Positions 1 to 6,215 are shown, counted from the stretch's first letter. The stretch is 6,478 nucleotides of DNA from Treponema sp. (GCA_031254175.1 JAIRUY010000089.1:1-6478); one strand, 5' to 3'. Notes: generated by a model from the sequence alone, not told the origin. A program made the numbers and translations.

Positions 1-302
1 AAGAGAAGGGTAATCACGAAGGATGTATCGAACAGATTGTGCGGCTTTACCGCGATCGCCTTTACATTTCTAGCGGGAAAATCGAAGTTGACAGCGAAAA
101 CCGCATACGCATTGATGACTGGGAAATGCAGGATGATATTCAAAAAGCGGTTTCGGAAAAAATGAAAAATGTAACGCCGGAAAATGTGTTTGCAGAAACT
201 GATGTCATCGGTTTTAAACAGGACTTCCTTGAAGCGCACGGTTTTGGCGTGGCAGGAATCGATTATGATGCTGATGTAAACATTCAAAATATTTCAGGAT
301 AA
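1..302 (+). CDS. fabV: Trans-2-enoyl-CoA / enoyl-ACP reductase, C-terminal part (5' end outside window)
   Basis: FabV/Ter reduces the trans-2 double bond of enoyl-CoA or enoyl-ACP with NAD(P)H, the last step of fatty-acid elongation; in treponemes Ter is also known for crotonyl-CoA reduction. Only the last 99 codons are present. The reading frame is open from the first base (first full codon at 3), and the GTG at 39 is an internal valine, not a start. Visible family features are KGNHEGCIEQI near the beginning, ENRIRIDDWEM in the middle and GIDYDADVN near the end, which fit the C-terminal domain of the roughly 400-residue family and closely resemble T. denticola Ter as I remember it. The NAD-binding and catalytic Tyr/Lys region lies upstream and cannot be checked. 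The gene ends 16 nt before accB and is probably in the same operon. Whether it serves fatty-acid synthesis, butyrate-type fermentation or both cannot be told here. Confidence 0.9.
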   Translation, partial: EKGNHEGCIEQIVRLYRDRLYISSGKIEVDSENRIRIDDWEMQDDIQKAVSEKMKNVTPENVFAETDVIGFKQDFLEAHGFGVAGIDYDADVNIQNISG

Positions 303-318
303 AAAAGGTGAGGTTATA

Positions 319-774
319 ATGGACGAAAAATTTATTTTAACAGTAATTGAAAAATTCAATTCAACAAACGTAACAGAGCTTGAGCTGGACGATAAAAATA
401 CCCGTCTGGTGTTACGGAAAGAACGAGCTCCGGCGCCTGCCGCAAGCGCTGCCCTTTCAGGCAGGGAAACGGCAGAAGAAAATTCTGTCCGGCTTGGAAT
501 TGCCGCCAATACAACAGCAGAAGCTTCAGACGGCGGAGAAAAAATAAAGAGCCCGATTGTGGCGACTTTTTATTCCGCTCCGGGTCCGGATGCTCCGCCT
601 TTTGTGAAACCGGGCGCAAAAGTAAAAGCAGGGCAGACGCTTTGTATCTTGGAAGCAATGAAGATGATGAATCATCTGGAAGCGGAGTTCGACTGTGAAA
701 TTACCGAAGTTCATGCATCCAGCGGCGATCTTGTAGAATACGGACAGGCTCTCTTTACTGTAAAAAGGAAATAA
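319..774 (+). CDS. accB: Biotin carboxyl carrier protein of acetyl-CoA carboxylase (AccB/BCCP)
   Basis: This cytoplasmic protein carries the biotin that shuttles CO2 between AccC and the AccA-AccD transferase. At 151 residues it is close to the usual 150-160. Residues 1-35 match the N-terminal BCCP segment (MDEKFILTVIEKF, then a TELELDD stretch). Residues 36-74 are a low-complexity Ala/Pro/Glu/Ser linker, followed by the biotinyl domain at about 76-149. The biotinylation motif EAMKM is at 112-116, with Lys115 as the acceptor, and is followed by MNHLEAE where MNEIEAE is more common. The thumb-like insertion SAPGPDAPPFVKPG (86-99) is the type seen in true ACC BCCPs. The ATG at 319 is preceded by AGGTGAGG at about 306-313, with 5-7 nt spacing. 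It lies 10 nt upstream of accC. Confidence 0.97.
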   Translation: MDEKFILTVIEKFNSTNVTELELDDKNTRLVLRKERAPAPAASAALSGRETAEENSVRLGIAANTTAEASDGGEKIKSPIVATFYSAPGPDAPPFVKPGAKVKAGQTLCILEAMKMMNHLEAEFDCEITEVHASSGDLVEYGQALFTVKRK

Positions 775-778
775 GGAG
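773..778 (+). promoter_or_regulatory. Shine-Dalgarno for accC, overlapping the accB stop
   Basis: AAGGAG shares its first two bases with the accB stop codon TAA (772-774) and lies 6 nt before the TTG at 785. This supports the TTG as the accC start and suggests that accB and accC are translationally linked. No ATG or GTG with comparable spacing is present. Confidence 0.75.
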
Positions 779-784
779 AAGCAA

Positions 785-2143
785 TTGTCCAAAAAAAACA
801 AACAACAGATAAAAGTCCGCCGTATACTTATCGCTAACCGCGGTGAAATTGCCGTCCGGGTCATTCGCACCTGCCGCGAAATGGGCATACAGACTGTGGC
901 TGTTTACTCAACTGCTGATAAGGATAATCTTCATGTGCGGCTTGCGGATAAGGCAGTCTGCATCGGTCCGCCCGCTTCTTCAAAAAGTTACCTTGTCAAG
1001 GAAAACATCATCATGGCGGCGCTTAACACCCACTGCGAAGCAATTCATCCCGGAGTGGGTTTCCTTTCTGAAAACGCAGACTTTGCCCGGATGGTGCAGA
1101 AAAACGGCCTTATATTTATCGGCCCTGATCCTGATGTAATTGAATTGTTAGGCGACAAGGTCAAGGCAAGAGAAACCGCCCAAAAGTACGGTCTGCCAAT
1201 TACTCCGGGAACCGGCGCTGTAAGCGCAAAAGACGGCAAGGCAGTTGAGGCGGCAAAACAGCTTGGCTTTCCTGTTATTATAAAAGCTGCGGCAGGCGGC
1301 GGCGGCAAGGGAATGCGCATAGTACGCAAGCCTGAGGAACTGGAAGAAAACATAACGCTGGCAAGCCGGGAAGCGGAATCAAATTTTGCCGATGGAACTG
1401 TCTTTATTGAAAAATATCTTGAAAATCCGCGCCATGTGGAACTGCAAATCCTTGCTGACGGAAACGGAAATGTTGCCGTTCTCGGCGAGCGGGACTGCAC
1501 TGTGCAGAAAAATCATCAAAAATTGATCGAAGAAAGTCCTTCGCCGGGAGTGACGGATAAAATGAGAGCGGCAATGGCTGCGGGCGCGGTTCCAATGTTC
1601 AGAGAATTAAAATACTGCGGCGCCGGAACAATTGAGTTTCTTGCAGAAGGCGATAATTTTTATTTTATGGAAGTAAACGCCCGTGTTCAGGTTGAACATC
1701 CTGTCAGCGAGTTTGTTGCCGGTGTCGATATTATCCGGCAGCAAATTCTTGCCTGCACAGAAAGCCGCATGGAACTTGAGCCTGAAAAAATCGAATTAAA
1801 CGGCTGGTCAATTGAATGCCGGATCAATGCACTTGCTACAGGAACGATTACCCGCCTTGAAGTTCCGGGCGGACCCGGCATACGTTTTGATTCATTTTTA
1901 TACAACGGCTGTTCTATTCCTCCTCATTATGATTCCATGATTGCAAAACTTATCGTTTACGGCACAGACAGAAAACATGCTCTTGCCAGAATGGACAGGG
2001 CTTTGCGGGAACTGGTTGTTGAAGGGATAAAAACCAACATTGAAAGGCAGAGATGGATTATTAACCATCCTGTTTTTTATAACGGCGTCTTCGGAACATC
2101 ATGGTACGGAGATATAGAAAAGGAAGTTGAACATGGCAGATAA
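785..2143 (+). CDS. accC: Biotin carboxylase subunit of acetyl-CoA carboxylase (AccC)
   Basis: AccC is an ATP-grasp enzyme that uses ATP and bicarbonate to carboxylate biotin on AccB. It has 452 residues, the normal size, and starts at TTG behind AAGGAG. The family core begins at RRILIANRGEIAVRVIR (12-28). The glycine-rich ATP loop AAAGGGGKGMRIV is at 168-180. ERDCTVQKNHQKLIEE (235-250) carries the counterparts of E. coli Gln233, His236 and Lys238. Glu284 and Glu296 fit the metal ligands Glu276 and Glu288. NARVQVEHPVSE (298-309) contains the bicarbonate-site Arg300, Gln302, Val303 and Glu304, and Arg346 fits catalytic Arg338. All these sites are shifted by a constant 8 residues from E. coli, so the active site looks complete. 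Two oddities are visible: HPGVGFLSEN (88-97) has Val where Tyr is usual, and the loop after ECRINA (344-349) lacks about 7 residues relative to E. coli. The gene overlaps accD by 11 nt. Confidence 0.97.
   Translation: MSKKNKQQIKVRRILIANRGEIAVRVIRTCREMGIQTVAVYSTADKDNLHVRLADKAVCIGPPASSKSYLVKENIIMAALNTHCEAIHPGVGFLSENADFARMVQKNGLIFIGPDPDVIELLGDKVKARETAQKYGLPITPGTGAVSAKDGKAVEAAKQLGFPVIIKAAAGGGGKGMRIVRKPEELEENITLASREAESNFADGTVFIEKYLENPRHVELQILADGNGNVAVLGERDCTVQKNHQKLIEESPSPGVTDKMRAAMAAGAVPMFRELKYCGAGTIEFLAEGDNFYFMEVNARVQVEHPVSEFVAGVDIIRQQILACTESRMELEPEKIELNGWSIECRINALATGTITRLEVPGGPGIRFDSFLYNGCSIPPHYDSMIAKLIVYGTDRKHALARMDRALRELVVEGIKTNIERQRWIINHPVFYNGVFGTSWYGDIEKEVEHGR
2121..2126 (+). promoter_or_regulatory. 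Shine-Dalgarno that sets the accD start
   Basis: AGGAAG lies inside the end of accC, 6 nt before the ATG at 2133. An in-frame TTG at 2127 directly abuts the motif and is too close to be used, so the ATG at 2133 is the preferred accD start. Confidence 0.65.
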
Positions 2144-2918
2144 CGAAACAGGGAAGACCTGCCCGAAGTGCGGGAGTCTCTATGATGAAAAAGCTGTAAG
2201 AGATGCGCTTAATACTTGTCCCGGATGTGATTGGCATTACAGAATGGAACCCAGGGAACGCATCGCTTATCTGGCTGACAAGGGAAGTTTCCTTGAATTT
2301 TCAGGTAACTTAAGTTCTCTTAACCCGATTGATCTTTCAGGTTATGAAGAAAAGCTGTCGGCGGCGGAAGTCAAGGCGCAGATGAAAGATGCGGTAATAA
2401 CCGGAACCTGTACGATAGAAGGCAAGCCGCTTATTCTTGGAGTTATGTCCTTTCAGTTTATGGGAGGTTCAATGGGATCGGTAGTAGGTGAAAAAGTTTG
2501 CCGCGCTCTTTTAAAGGGAGCGGAAGAAAAAAAACCGGTATTGATCTACACCACCTCAGGCGGCGCCAGAATGCAGGAAGGAATTTTCTCTCTTCTGCAG
2601 ATGGCAAAAACATCAAGCGCCGCGGCGGAATTGTCAAAAGCCGGAGTTCCGTATTTTATCATGCTTTGTGATCCCACAACCGGAGGCGTGACCGCTTCGT
2701 TTGCGATGCTTGCCGATGTCATTATGGCCGAGCCGGGCGCGTTGATAGGTTTTGCGGGTCCCCGTGTTATCGAAGGAACGATCAGGGAAAGTCTGCCTGA
2801 CGGATTTCAGCGGGCGGAATTTCAGCTTGAAAAAGGATTTGTTGACGTGATTGTTAAACGTAATGAGCAGCGGCAGATTATTTCGTCTCTTATCGATCTC
2901 CACAGGAGTAAAGCATGA
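2133..2918 (+). CDS. accD: Acetyl-CoA carboxylase carboxyltransferase subunit beta (AccD)
   Basis: AccD is the beta half of the cytoplasmic carboxyltransferase that moves the carboxyl group from carboxybiotin to acetyl-CoA, forming malonyl-CoA. From the ATG at 2133 it has 261 residues, somewhat short beside about 280-304 in well-known homologues; both termini are trimmed. A four-cysteine zinc ribbon is intact: CPKC at 10-13 and CPGC at 29-32. The crotonase-like core follows, with FMGGSMGSVVGEKV (109-122), TSGGARMQEG (141-150), DPTTGGVTASFAMLAD (180-195) and GFAGPRVIE (206-214), matching family motifs closely. The ATG was chosen over TTG 2127 because it sits 6 nt after AGGAAG. The start lies inside accC, and the stop overlaps the accA start as ATGA, arrangements that favour coupled, near-equimolar synthesis of the two transferase subunits. 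Confidence 0.96.
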   Translation: MADNETGKTCPKCGSLYDEKAVRDALNTCPGCDWHYRMEPRERIAYLADKGSFLEFSGNLSSLNPIDLSGYEEKLSAAEVKAQMKDAVITGTCTIEGKPLILGVMSFQFMGGSMGSVVGEKVCRALLKGAEEKKPVLIYTTSGGARMQEGIFSLLQMAKTSSAAAELSKAGVPYFIMLCDPTTGGVTASFAMLADVIMAEPGALIGFAGPRVIEGTIRESLPDGFQRAEFQLEKGFVDVIVKRNEQRQIISSLIDLHRSKA

Positions 2919-3838
2919 GTAATATTGAAGCGAAAATTCTGGAATTAAAAAAACTAATTGAAGAATCCGGCATCGAAGCCGGCGATGAAATCACCATTCT
3001 GGAAGAAAAAATTCGTTCCGGATCAAAAACCGAAGCGGTATGGAAACAGGTGGAACTTGCAAGGCATCCAAACAGGCCTTATGCAATGGATTATATCACG
3101 CGGATATTTGATAACTTTATCGAACTCCACGGCGACCGCGCCTACGGCGATGATCCTGCCATTGTAGGAGGAATCGCTTTTCTGGATTCAAGGCCGGTAA
3201 CGATTCTGGCAAATCAAAAAGGACGCAGCCTAAAAGAAAACGTCTGGCGCAACCACGGCATGGCTCATCCTGAAGGGTATCGCAAAGCATTGCGGCTTGC
3301 AAGAGATGCGGAAAAGTTCGGAAGACCCATCATTACTTTGATTGATACAGCCGGCGCATATCCCGGTTTGGGAGCGGAAGAGCGCGGCATTGGCGAAGCT
3401 ATCGCAAGGAATCTGCGGGAATTTTCCCAGCTTCTGACGCCTGTTATCTGCATCATTATCGGCGAAGGAGGATCCGGCGGAGCGCTTGGTCTTTGTGTCG
3501 GAGATAAAATTTACATGCTGGAAAATGCCATCTATTCGGTAATCAGTCCTGAGGGCTGCGCCTCTATACTTCTCAGGGATGCTTCAAAAGCAAAAGATGC
3601 CGCTGCCATGCTCAGAATTACCAGCAACGATCTTCTTGAGTTTAAAGTAATAAACGGAATAATCCCTGAACCTTCGGGAGGCGCGCAGACCGATCCTGAC
3701 CTGACAGCAAAAGCTATCAAAGAAATTCTTGTAAAAGACCTGAATGACATTTGCGCCAGAAAACCGGAAGTTTTGGTACGTTACCGCAATCAAAAAATCC
3801 GCAAGATCGGCCACTGGAATGAAGTGTCAGAGAGTTAA
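2915..3838 (+). CDS. accA: Acetyl-CoA carboxylase carboxyltransferase subunit alpha (AccA)
   Basis: AccA is the alpha partner of AccD in the heterotetrameric carboxyltransferase. It has 307 residues, close to the 310-320 typical of stand-alone alpha subunits. An N-terminal helical segment of about 45 residues (KILELKKLIEES and what follows) precedes ELARHPNRPYAMDYI (48-62) and IELHGDRAYGDDPAIVGGIA (69-88). Other hallmark stretches are NQKGRSLKENVWRNHGMAHP (100-119), IDTAGAYPGLGAEERG (143-158) with the glycine-rich acyl-CoA site, GEGGSGGALGL (183-193) and ISPEGCASIL (210-219). The ATG lies 6 nt after AGGAG (2904-2908) and overlaps the accD stop by 4 nt. The C-terminus ends in a basic tail (about 285-300). 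No terminator follows before the next gene, 23 nt away. Confidence 0.97.
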   Translation: MSNIEAKILELKKLIEESGIEAGDEITILEEKIRSGSKTEAVWKQVELARHPNRPYAMDYITRIFDNFIELHGDRAYGDDPAIVGGIAFLDSRPVTILANQKGRSLKENVWRNHGMAHPEGYRKALRLARDAEKFGRPIITLIDTAGAYPGLGAEERGIGEAIARNLREFSQLLTPVICIIIGEGGSGGALGLCVGDKIYMLENAIYSVISPEGCASILLRDASKAKDAAAMLRITSNDLLEFKVINGIIPEPSGGAQTDPDLTAKAIKEILVKDLNDICARKPEVLVRYRNQKIRKIGHWNEVSES

Positions 3839-3861
3839 TGATGTGATATACTGAAGAAAAC

Positions 3862-4455
3862 ATGAAAGCAAAGATTAACCGCGAACAAGCCTGGGACTTG
3901 CTCAGGCAGTATAATAAAGATACTTTTCATTTACAGCATGCCTTGACTGTAGAAGGAGTGATGAAGTGGTTTGCAAAAGATCAAGGGTTTGTTGATGAAG
4001 AAGAATTCTGGTCTATTGTTGGTCTTTTGCATGATATTGATTTTGAACAGTTTCCCGATCAGCATTGTGATAAAGCGCCGGAACTGCTGCGCAATAGCGG
4101 CGCAAGCGAAGAGCTGATTCGCGCTGTTTGCAGTCATGGTTATGGTGTAACTGTATCACAGATAAAGCCCGAACATCCCATGGAAAAAATTCTTTTTGCT
4201 TCGGATGAATTAACAGGTCTTATCTGGGCTGCGGCGCTTATCAGACCGTCAAAAAGCGTGATGGATATGGAACTTAAGTCGGTCAAAAAGAAATTTAAAA
4301 CTCACAGCTTTGCCGCAGGCTGTTCCCGCAAGGTTATCGAAGACGGCGCTGCCATGCTTGGCTGGGAGCTGGATGCTCTTATCGAAAAAACCATTCTTGC
4401 CATGCGCAGCTGCGAAGCATCGGTGGTGGCGGCTATAGCGGATGCGGCAAAGTAA
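3862..4455 (+). CDS. HD-domain metal-dependent phosphohydrolase family protein, function unknown
   Basis: This is a 197-residue soluble protein with no signal peptide or membrane segment. HD-fold ligands can be picked out: His26 in LQHALTVEGVM, the His57-Asp58 pair in GLLHDIDFEQFP, and a later Asp115 in LFASDELTGLIWA; His68 and His92 (VCSHGYGV) are further candidates. This arrangement fits small stand-alone HD hydrolases often annotated only as HDIG-type or putative hydrolases. Members of the fold cleave phosphate esters of nucleotides or other substrates, but the substrate here cannot be named. The C-terminal half contains a basic patch (KSVKKKFKTHSF, 139-150) and a helical tail. The ATG at 3862 follows a purine-rich but weak GAAGAA (3853-3858). 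It probably rides on the acc transcript. A weak extended -10-like TGATATACT at 3844-3852 lies directly upstream but lacks a -35. Confidence 0.8.
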   Translation: MKAKINREQAWDLLRQYNKDTFHLQHALTVEGVMKWFAKDQGFVDEEEFWSIVGLLHDIDFEQFPDQHCDKAPELLRNSGASEELIRAVCSHGYGVTVSQIKPEHPMEKILFASDELTGLIWAAALIRPSKSVMDMELKSVKKKFKTHSFAAGCSRKVIEDGAAMLGWELDALIEKTILAMRSCEASVVAAIADAAK

Positions 4456-4488
4456 ACAAAGACAGAGCAGAACGCCCATGGTTGCGGC

Positions 4489-5544
4489 ATGAAAAAAAAG
4501 GCAATAATCGCCATGTCCGGCGGTGTGGATAGTTCTGTTGCTGCCGCTTTACTGCTTCAGCGGGGTTTTCACTGCGCCGGCGTAACCTTTGAGTTGTTTC
4601 AGGGAAAAAGCAGCTGTTCTTCTTTTTCTGTCATAAATGATGCAAAGAACGCGGCTCTCGGTTTGGGTATTGAGCATTCTGTTTTTAATTTGTCGGAAGA
4701 ATTTGACAAACAGGTAGTCCGGCGCTTTATAAAAACTTATGAGCAGGGAGACACTCCAAATCCATGTATAGACTGCAACCGCCTCATAAAATTTAACGTA
4801 GAACTTCTTCAGACACTTGGTTTATCGCAGTTTGATTATTTTGCAACAGGGCATTATGCGCGAGTCAAATATGATGATGCAAGCGGCAGATTTCTTTTGC
4901 AAAAAGCGCATGATGAAAAAAAAGACCAAAGTTATGTGCTTTATACCTTAACTCAGCGGCAGCTTGAAAAAATTCATTTTCCGCTTGGCGAATTGTCAAA
5001 AAATGAAGTAAGAAAAATTGCCGAAGAAAAGAAACTTGTCAGCGCAGGTAAAAAAGAAAGTCAGGATATCTGCTTTGTGCCTGACGGCGATTACGGCAAT
5101 TTCATTGAAGAATACACAGGAAAAAAGTATCCTTCCGGAGACATCATTGATATGGAAGGCAAAATCATCGGCAGACATCATGGTATTATCCGGTACACAA
5201 TAGGCCAGCGAAGAGGGCTTGGAGTTGCGGCTAACGTTCCTGTCTATGTTGCCTCAAAGTCAGCTGCGGATAATACCGTAACGCTGGGACCGGATGCGGC
5301 TCTTTACAGCAAATCACTGACCGCCAAAGACATCAACCTTATTGCATGTGCGGATTTGAAAAAACCAATACGCGTAATGGTAAAAACGCGCTATTTGCAG
5401 GATGCGCAGCCGGCAATTGCCGAGCAGACAGAGGAAGACTTTTTGCGTATTGAATTTGACAAACCCCAGCGCGCCATTACCTCCGGGCAGGCGGCGGTAA
5501 TGTACGATGGGGATTTTGTTGTCGGCGGAGGAACAATAATTTAA
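4489..5544 (+). CDS. mnmA: tRNA-specific 2-thiouridylase MnmA
   Basis: MnmA installs the 2-thio group on the wobble uridine (U34) of tRNAs for Lys, Glu and Gln, using ATP and relayed sulfur. At 351 residues it has the normal length. The PP-loop ATP pyrophosphatase motif SGGVDSSVAA is at 10-19. TPNPCIDCNRLIKF (89-102) holds the presumed nucleophile Cys96, with an extra Cys93 that makes a CxxC, and GHYARV is at 121-126. SQDICFV (191-197) holds the second catalytic Cys195. YTIGQRRGLGVA (236-247) marks the central domain, and a beta-barrel domain follows to the end. The CCSL-type stretch common in Firmicutes-like MnmAs appears here as SCSSFS (42-47). No good Shine-Dalgarno precedes the ATG; the only nearby alternative, the ATG at 4478, is out of frame. 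It lies 33 nt after the HD gene and converges on the next gene with a 3-nt gap. Confidence 0.95.
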   Translation: MKKKAIIAMSGGVDSSVAAALLLQRGFHCAGVTFELFQGKSSCSSFSVINDAKNAALGLGIEHSVFNLSEEFDKQVVRRFIKTYEQGDTPNPCIDCNRLIKFNVELLQTLGLSQFDYFATGHYARVKYDDASGRFLLQKAHDEKKDQSYVLYTLTQRQLEKIHFPLGELSKNEVRKIAEEKKLVSAGKKESQDICFVPDGDYGNFIEEYTGKKYPSGDIIDMEGKIIGRHHGIIRYTIGQRRGLGVAANVPVYVASKSAADNTVTLGPDAALYSKSLTAKDINLIACADLKKPIRVMVKTRYLQDAQPAIAEQTEEDFLRIEFDKPQRAITSGQAAVMYDGDFVVGGGTII

Positions 5545-5547
5545 GAT

Positions 5548-6102
5548 TTAAAAATTTCTGGTAAATGTTCCAGAGGCTGTATTTATAATGTCGTCATATC
5601 TGCCGGGAAATAATCTATCTGTCAGCCACGGAGATGAAATCCAAAGACTAACAGGATCATTGCGGCGTGTATCTACATTTAATTGGACATAGCCGCTGCT
5701 TAAGGCCCAGGTGCTTTCATGAGGCATTGCTTCTCTTAAAATCATATCCAGGATTCTGGCTGGGCCGTACCTGGCCTGAAGATCTATTTGCATATCTTTA
5801 TAGCACTTTACCCTTTCCTCTGCGCTGAAAGTATTAAAATAATAAGTTCCGCCTTCAAGTCCGTTTTGGGAAAAATAAACCACCATAAATACTTCATACC
5901 CAATTATTTTTAAATCGGCATAAACCAAAGATTGAAGCCCGTTAATTTCGTCCACATGAGCCGGATTTCCCATTTTGGCAGTAAACTCAGCCAAACTTGT
6001 TCCCCAGCTAAAATTGTGAAAATTTACTTCAACTTCATCTTGAGCATACAACGCAGGCGCAATCGCCAGCGCAAAGATTATAAACAGCTTCTTATTTTTA
6101 AT
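5548..6102 (-). CDS. Small exported (periplasmic) hypothetical protein, probable ATT start
   Basis: I do not recognise a named family. The frame is open from a stop at 6118-6120. The first conventional start is TTG at 6051, but the 17 codons before it read IKNKKLFIIFALAIAPA and join LYAQDE to make a textbook signal peptide: a KNKK n-region, a hydrophobic core and likely cleavage after LYA (residue 20). No ATG, GTG or TTG exists in that stretch, so I place the start at ATT (6102), 6 nt after GGGGG. The full product would be 184 residues; starting at TTG gives 167 and destroys the signal. The mature part begins with FSWGTSLAEFTAKMGNP, then alternating hydrophobic strand-like segments, YYFNTFSAEERVKCYKD and ARYGPA. 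This layout resembles small secreted proteins of spirochaetes whose roles are unknown. There is no lipobox Cys. It is convergent with mnmA. Confidence 0.7.
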   Translation of the reverse strand: MKNKKLFIIFALAIAPALYAQDEVEVNFHNFSWGTSLAEFTAKMGNPAHVDEINGLQSLVYADLKIIGYEVFMVVYFSQNGLEGGTYYFNTFSAEERVKCYKDMQIDLQARYGPARILDMILREAMPHESTWALSSGYVQLNVDTRRNDPVSLWISSPWLTDRLFPGRYDDIINTASGTFTRNF

Positions 6103-6106
6103 GATA

Positions 6107-6113
6107 CACCCCC
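6107..6113 (-). promoter_or_regulatory. Shine-Dalgarno for the minus-strand exported protein
   Basis: On the minus strand GGGGGTG matches the GGAGGTG form of the consensus with one A-to-G change that still allows a G-U pair. It lies 6 nt (from the G run) before the ATT at 6102 and is what decides that start over the downstream TTG at 6051, which has no comparable motif. Confidence 0.55.
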
Positions 6114-6143
6114 GATATTATTGGTTTAATATCATATTATCGG
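6112..6143. repeat. Inverted repeat upstream of the exported-protein gene, possible operator
   Basis: CCGATATTAT (6112-6121) and ATATTATCGG (6134-6143) are inverted copies with one mismatch in 10, separated by 12 bp. Inside lies a perfect 13-bp odd palindrome, TAATATCATATTA (6127-6139). The left arm overlaps the Shine-Dalgarno of the minus-strand gene by two bases, so a bound regulator or a 5' hairpin could affect it. AT-richness raises the chance of random symmetry, but the CCG/CGG ends make the outer repeat less trivial. Confidence 0.4.
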
Positions 6144-6166
6144 TTTTAAAAGGAAGGATATTTATA

Positions 6167-6199
6167 ATGAAGGTATTAAGCGTATATTGGAGTAGTTAA
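6167..6199 (+). CDS. Possible 10-residue peptide (MKVLSVYWSS)
   Basis: An ATG at 6167 opens ten codons ending at TAA 6197-6199. AGGAAGG at 6151-6157 lies 9 nt upstream, better than the ribosome binding site of mnmA. No promoter with both hexamers is visible in front of it, and the TATAAT at 6163-6168 overlaps the start codon. It lies between the divergent exported-protein gene and the structured RNA and could be a leader peptide or simply chance. No function can be named. Confidence 0.2.
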   Translation: MKVLSVYWSS

Positions 6200-6215
6200 A
6201 AAAAATAATTTTGTA

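Noticed and set aside
39..41. GTG at 39 as a true start of a short gene
   Set aside because: The frame is open to the window edge and the residues before it (KGNHEGCIEQI) are conserved FabV/Ter sequence, so the codon is internal.
1045..1500. Long minus-strand frame inside accC
   Set aside because: Shadow of a strongly conserved plus-strand gene, with serine- and proline-rich low-complexity translation and no family features.
2127..2132. TTG at 2127 as the accD start
   Set aside because: It abuts the AGGAAG motif with no spacing, while the ATG at 2133 has the ideal 6-nt spacing.
3844..3852. Extended -10 promoter (TGATATACT) for the HD-domain gene
   Set aside because: No -35 box at a suitable distance, and transcription would start within a few bases of the ATG, leaving no ribosome binding site.
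5932..6129. Plus-strand open frame of 65 codons antisense to the exported-protein gene
   Set aside because: No ribosome binding site, no recognisable domain, and the opposite strand carries a better-supported gene with a signal peptide.
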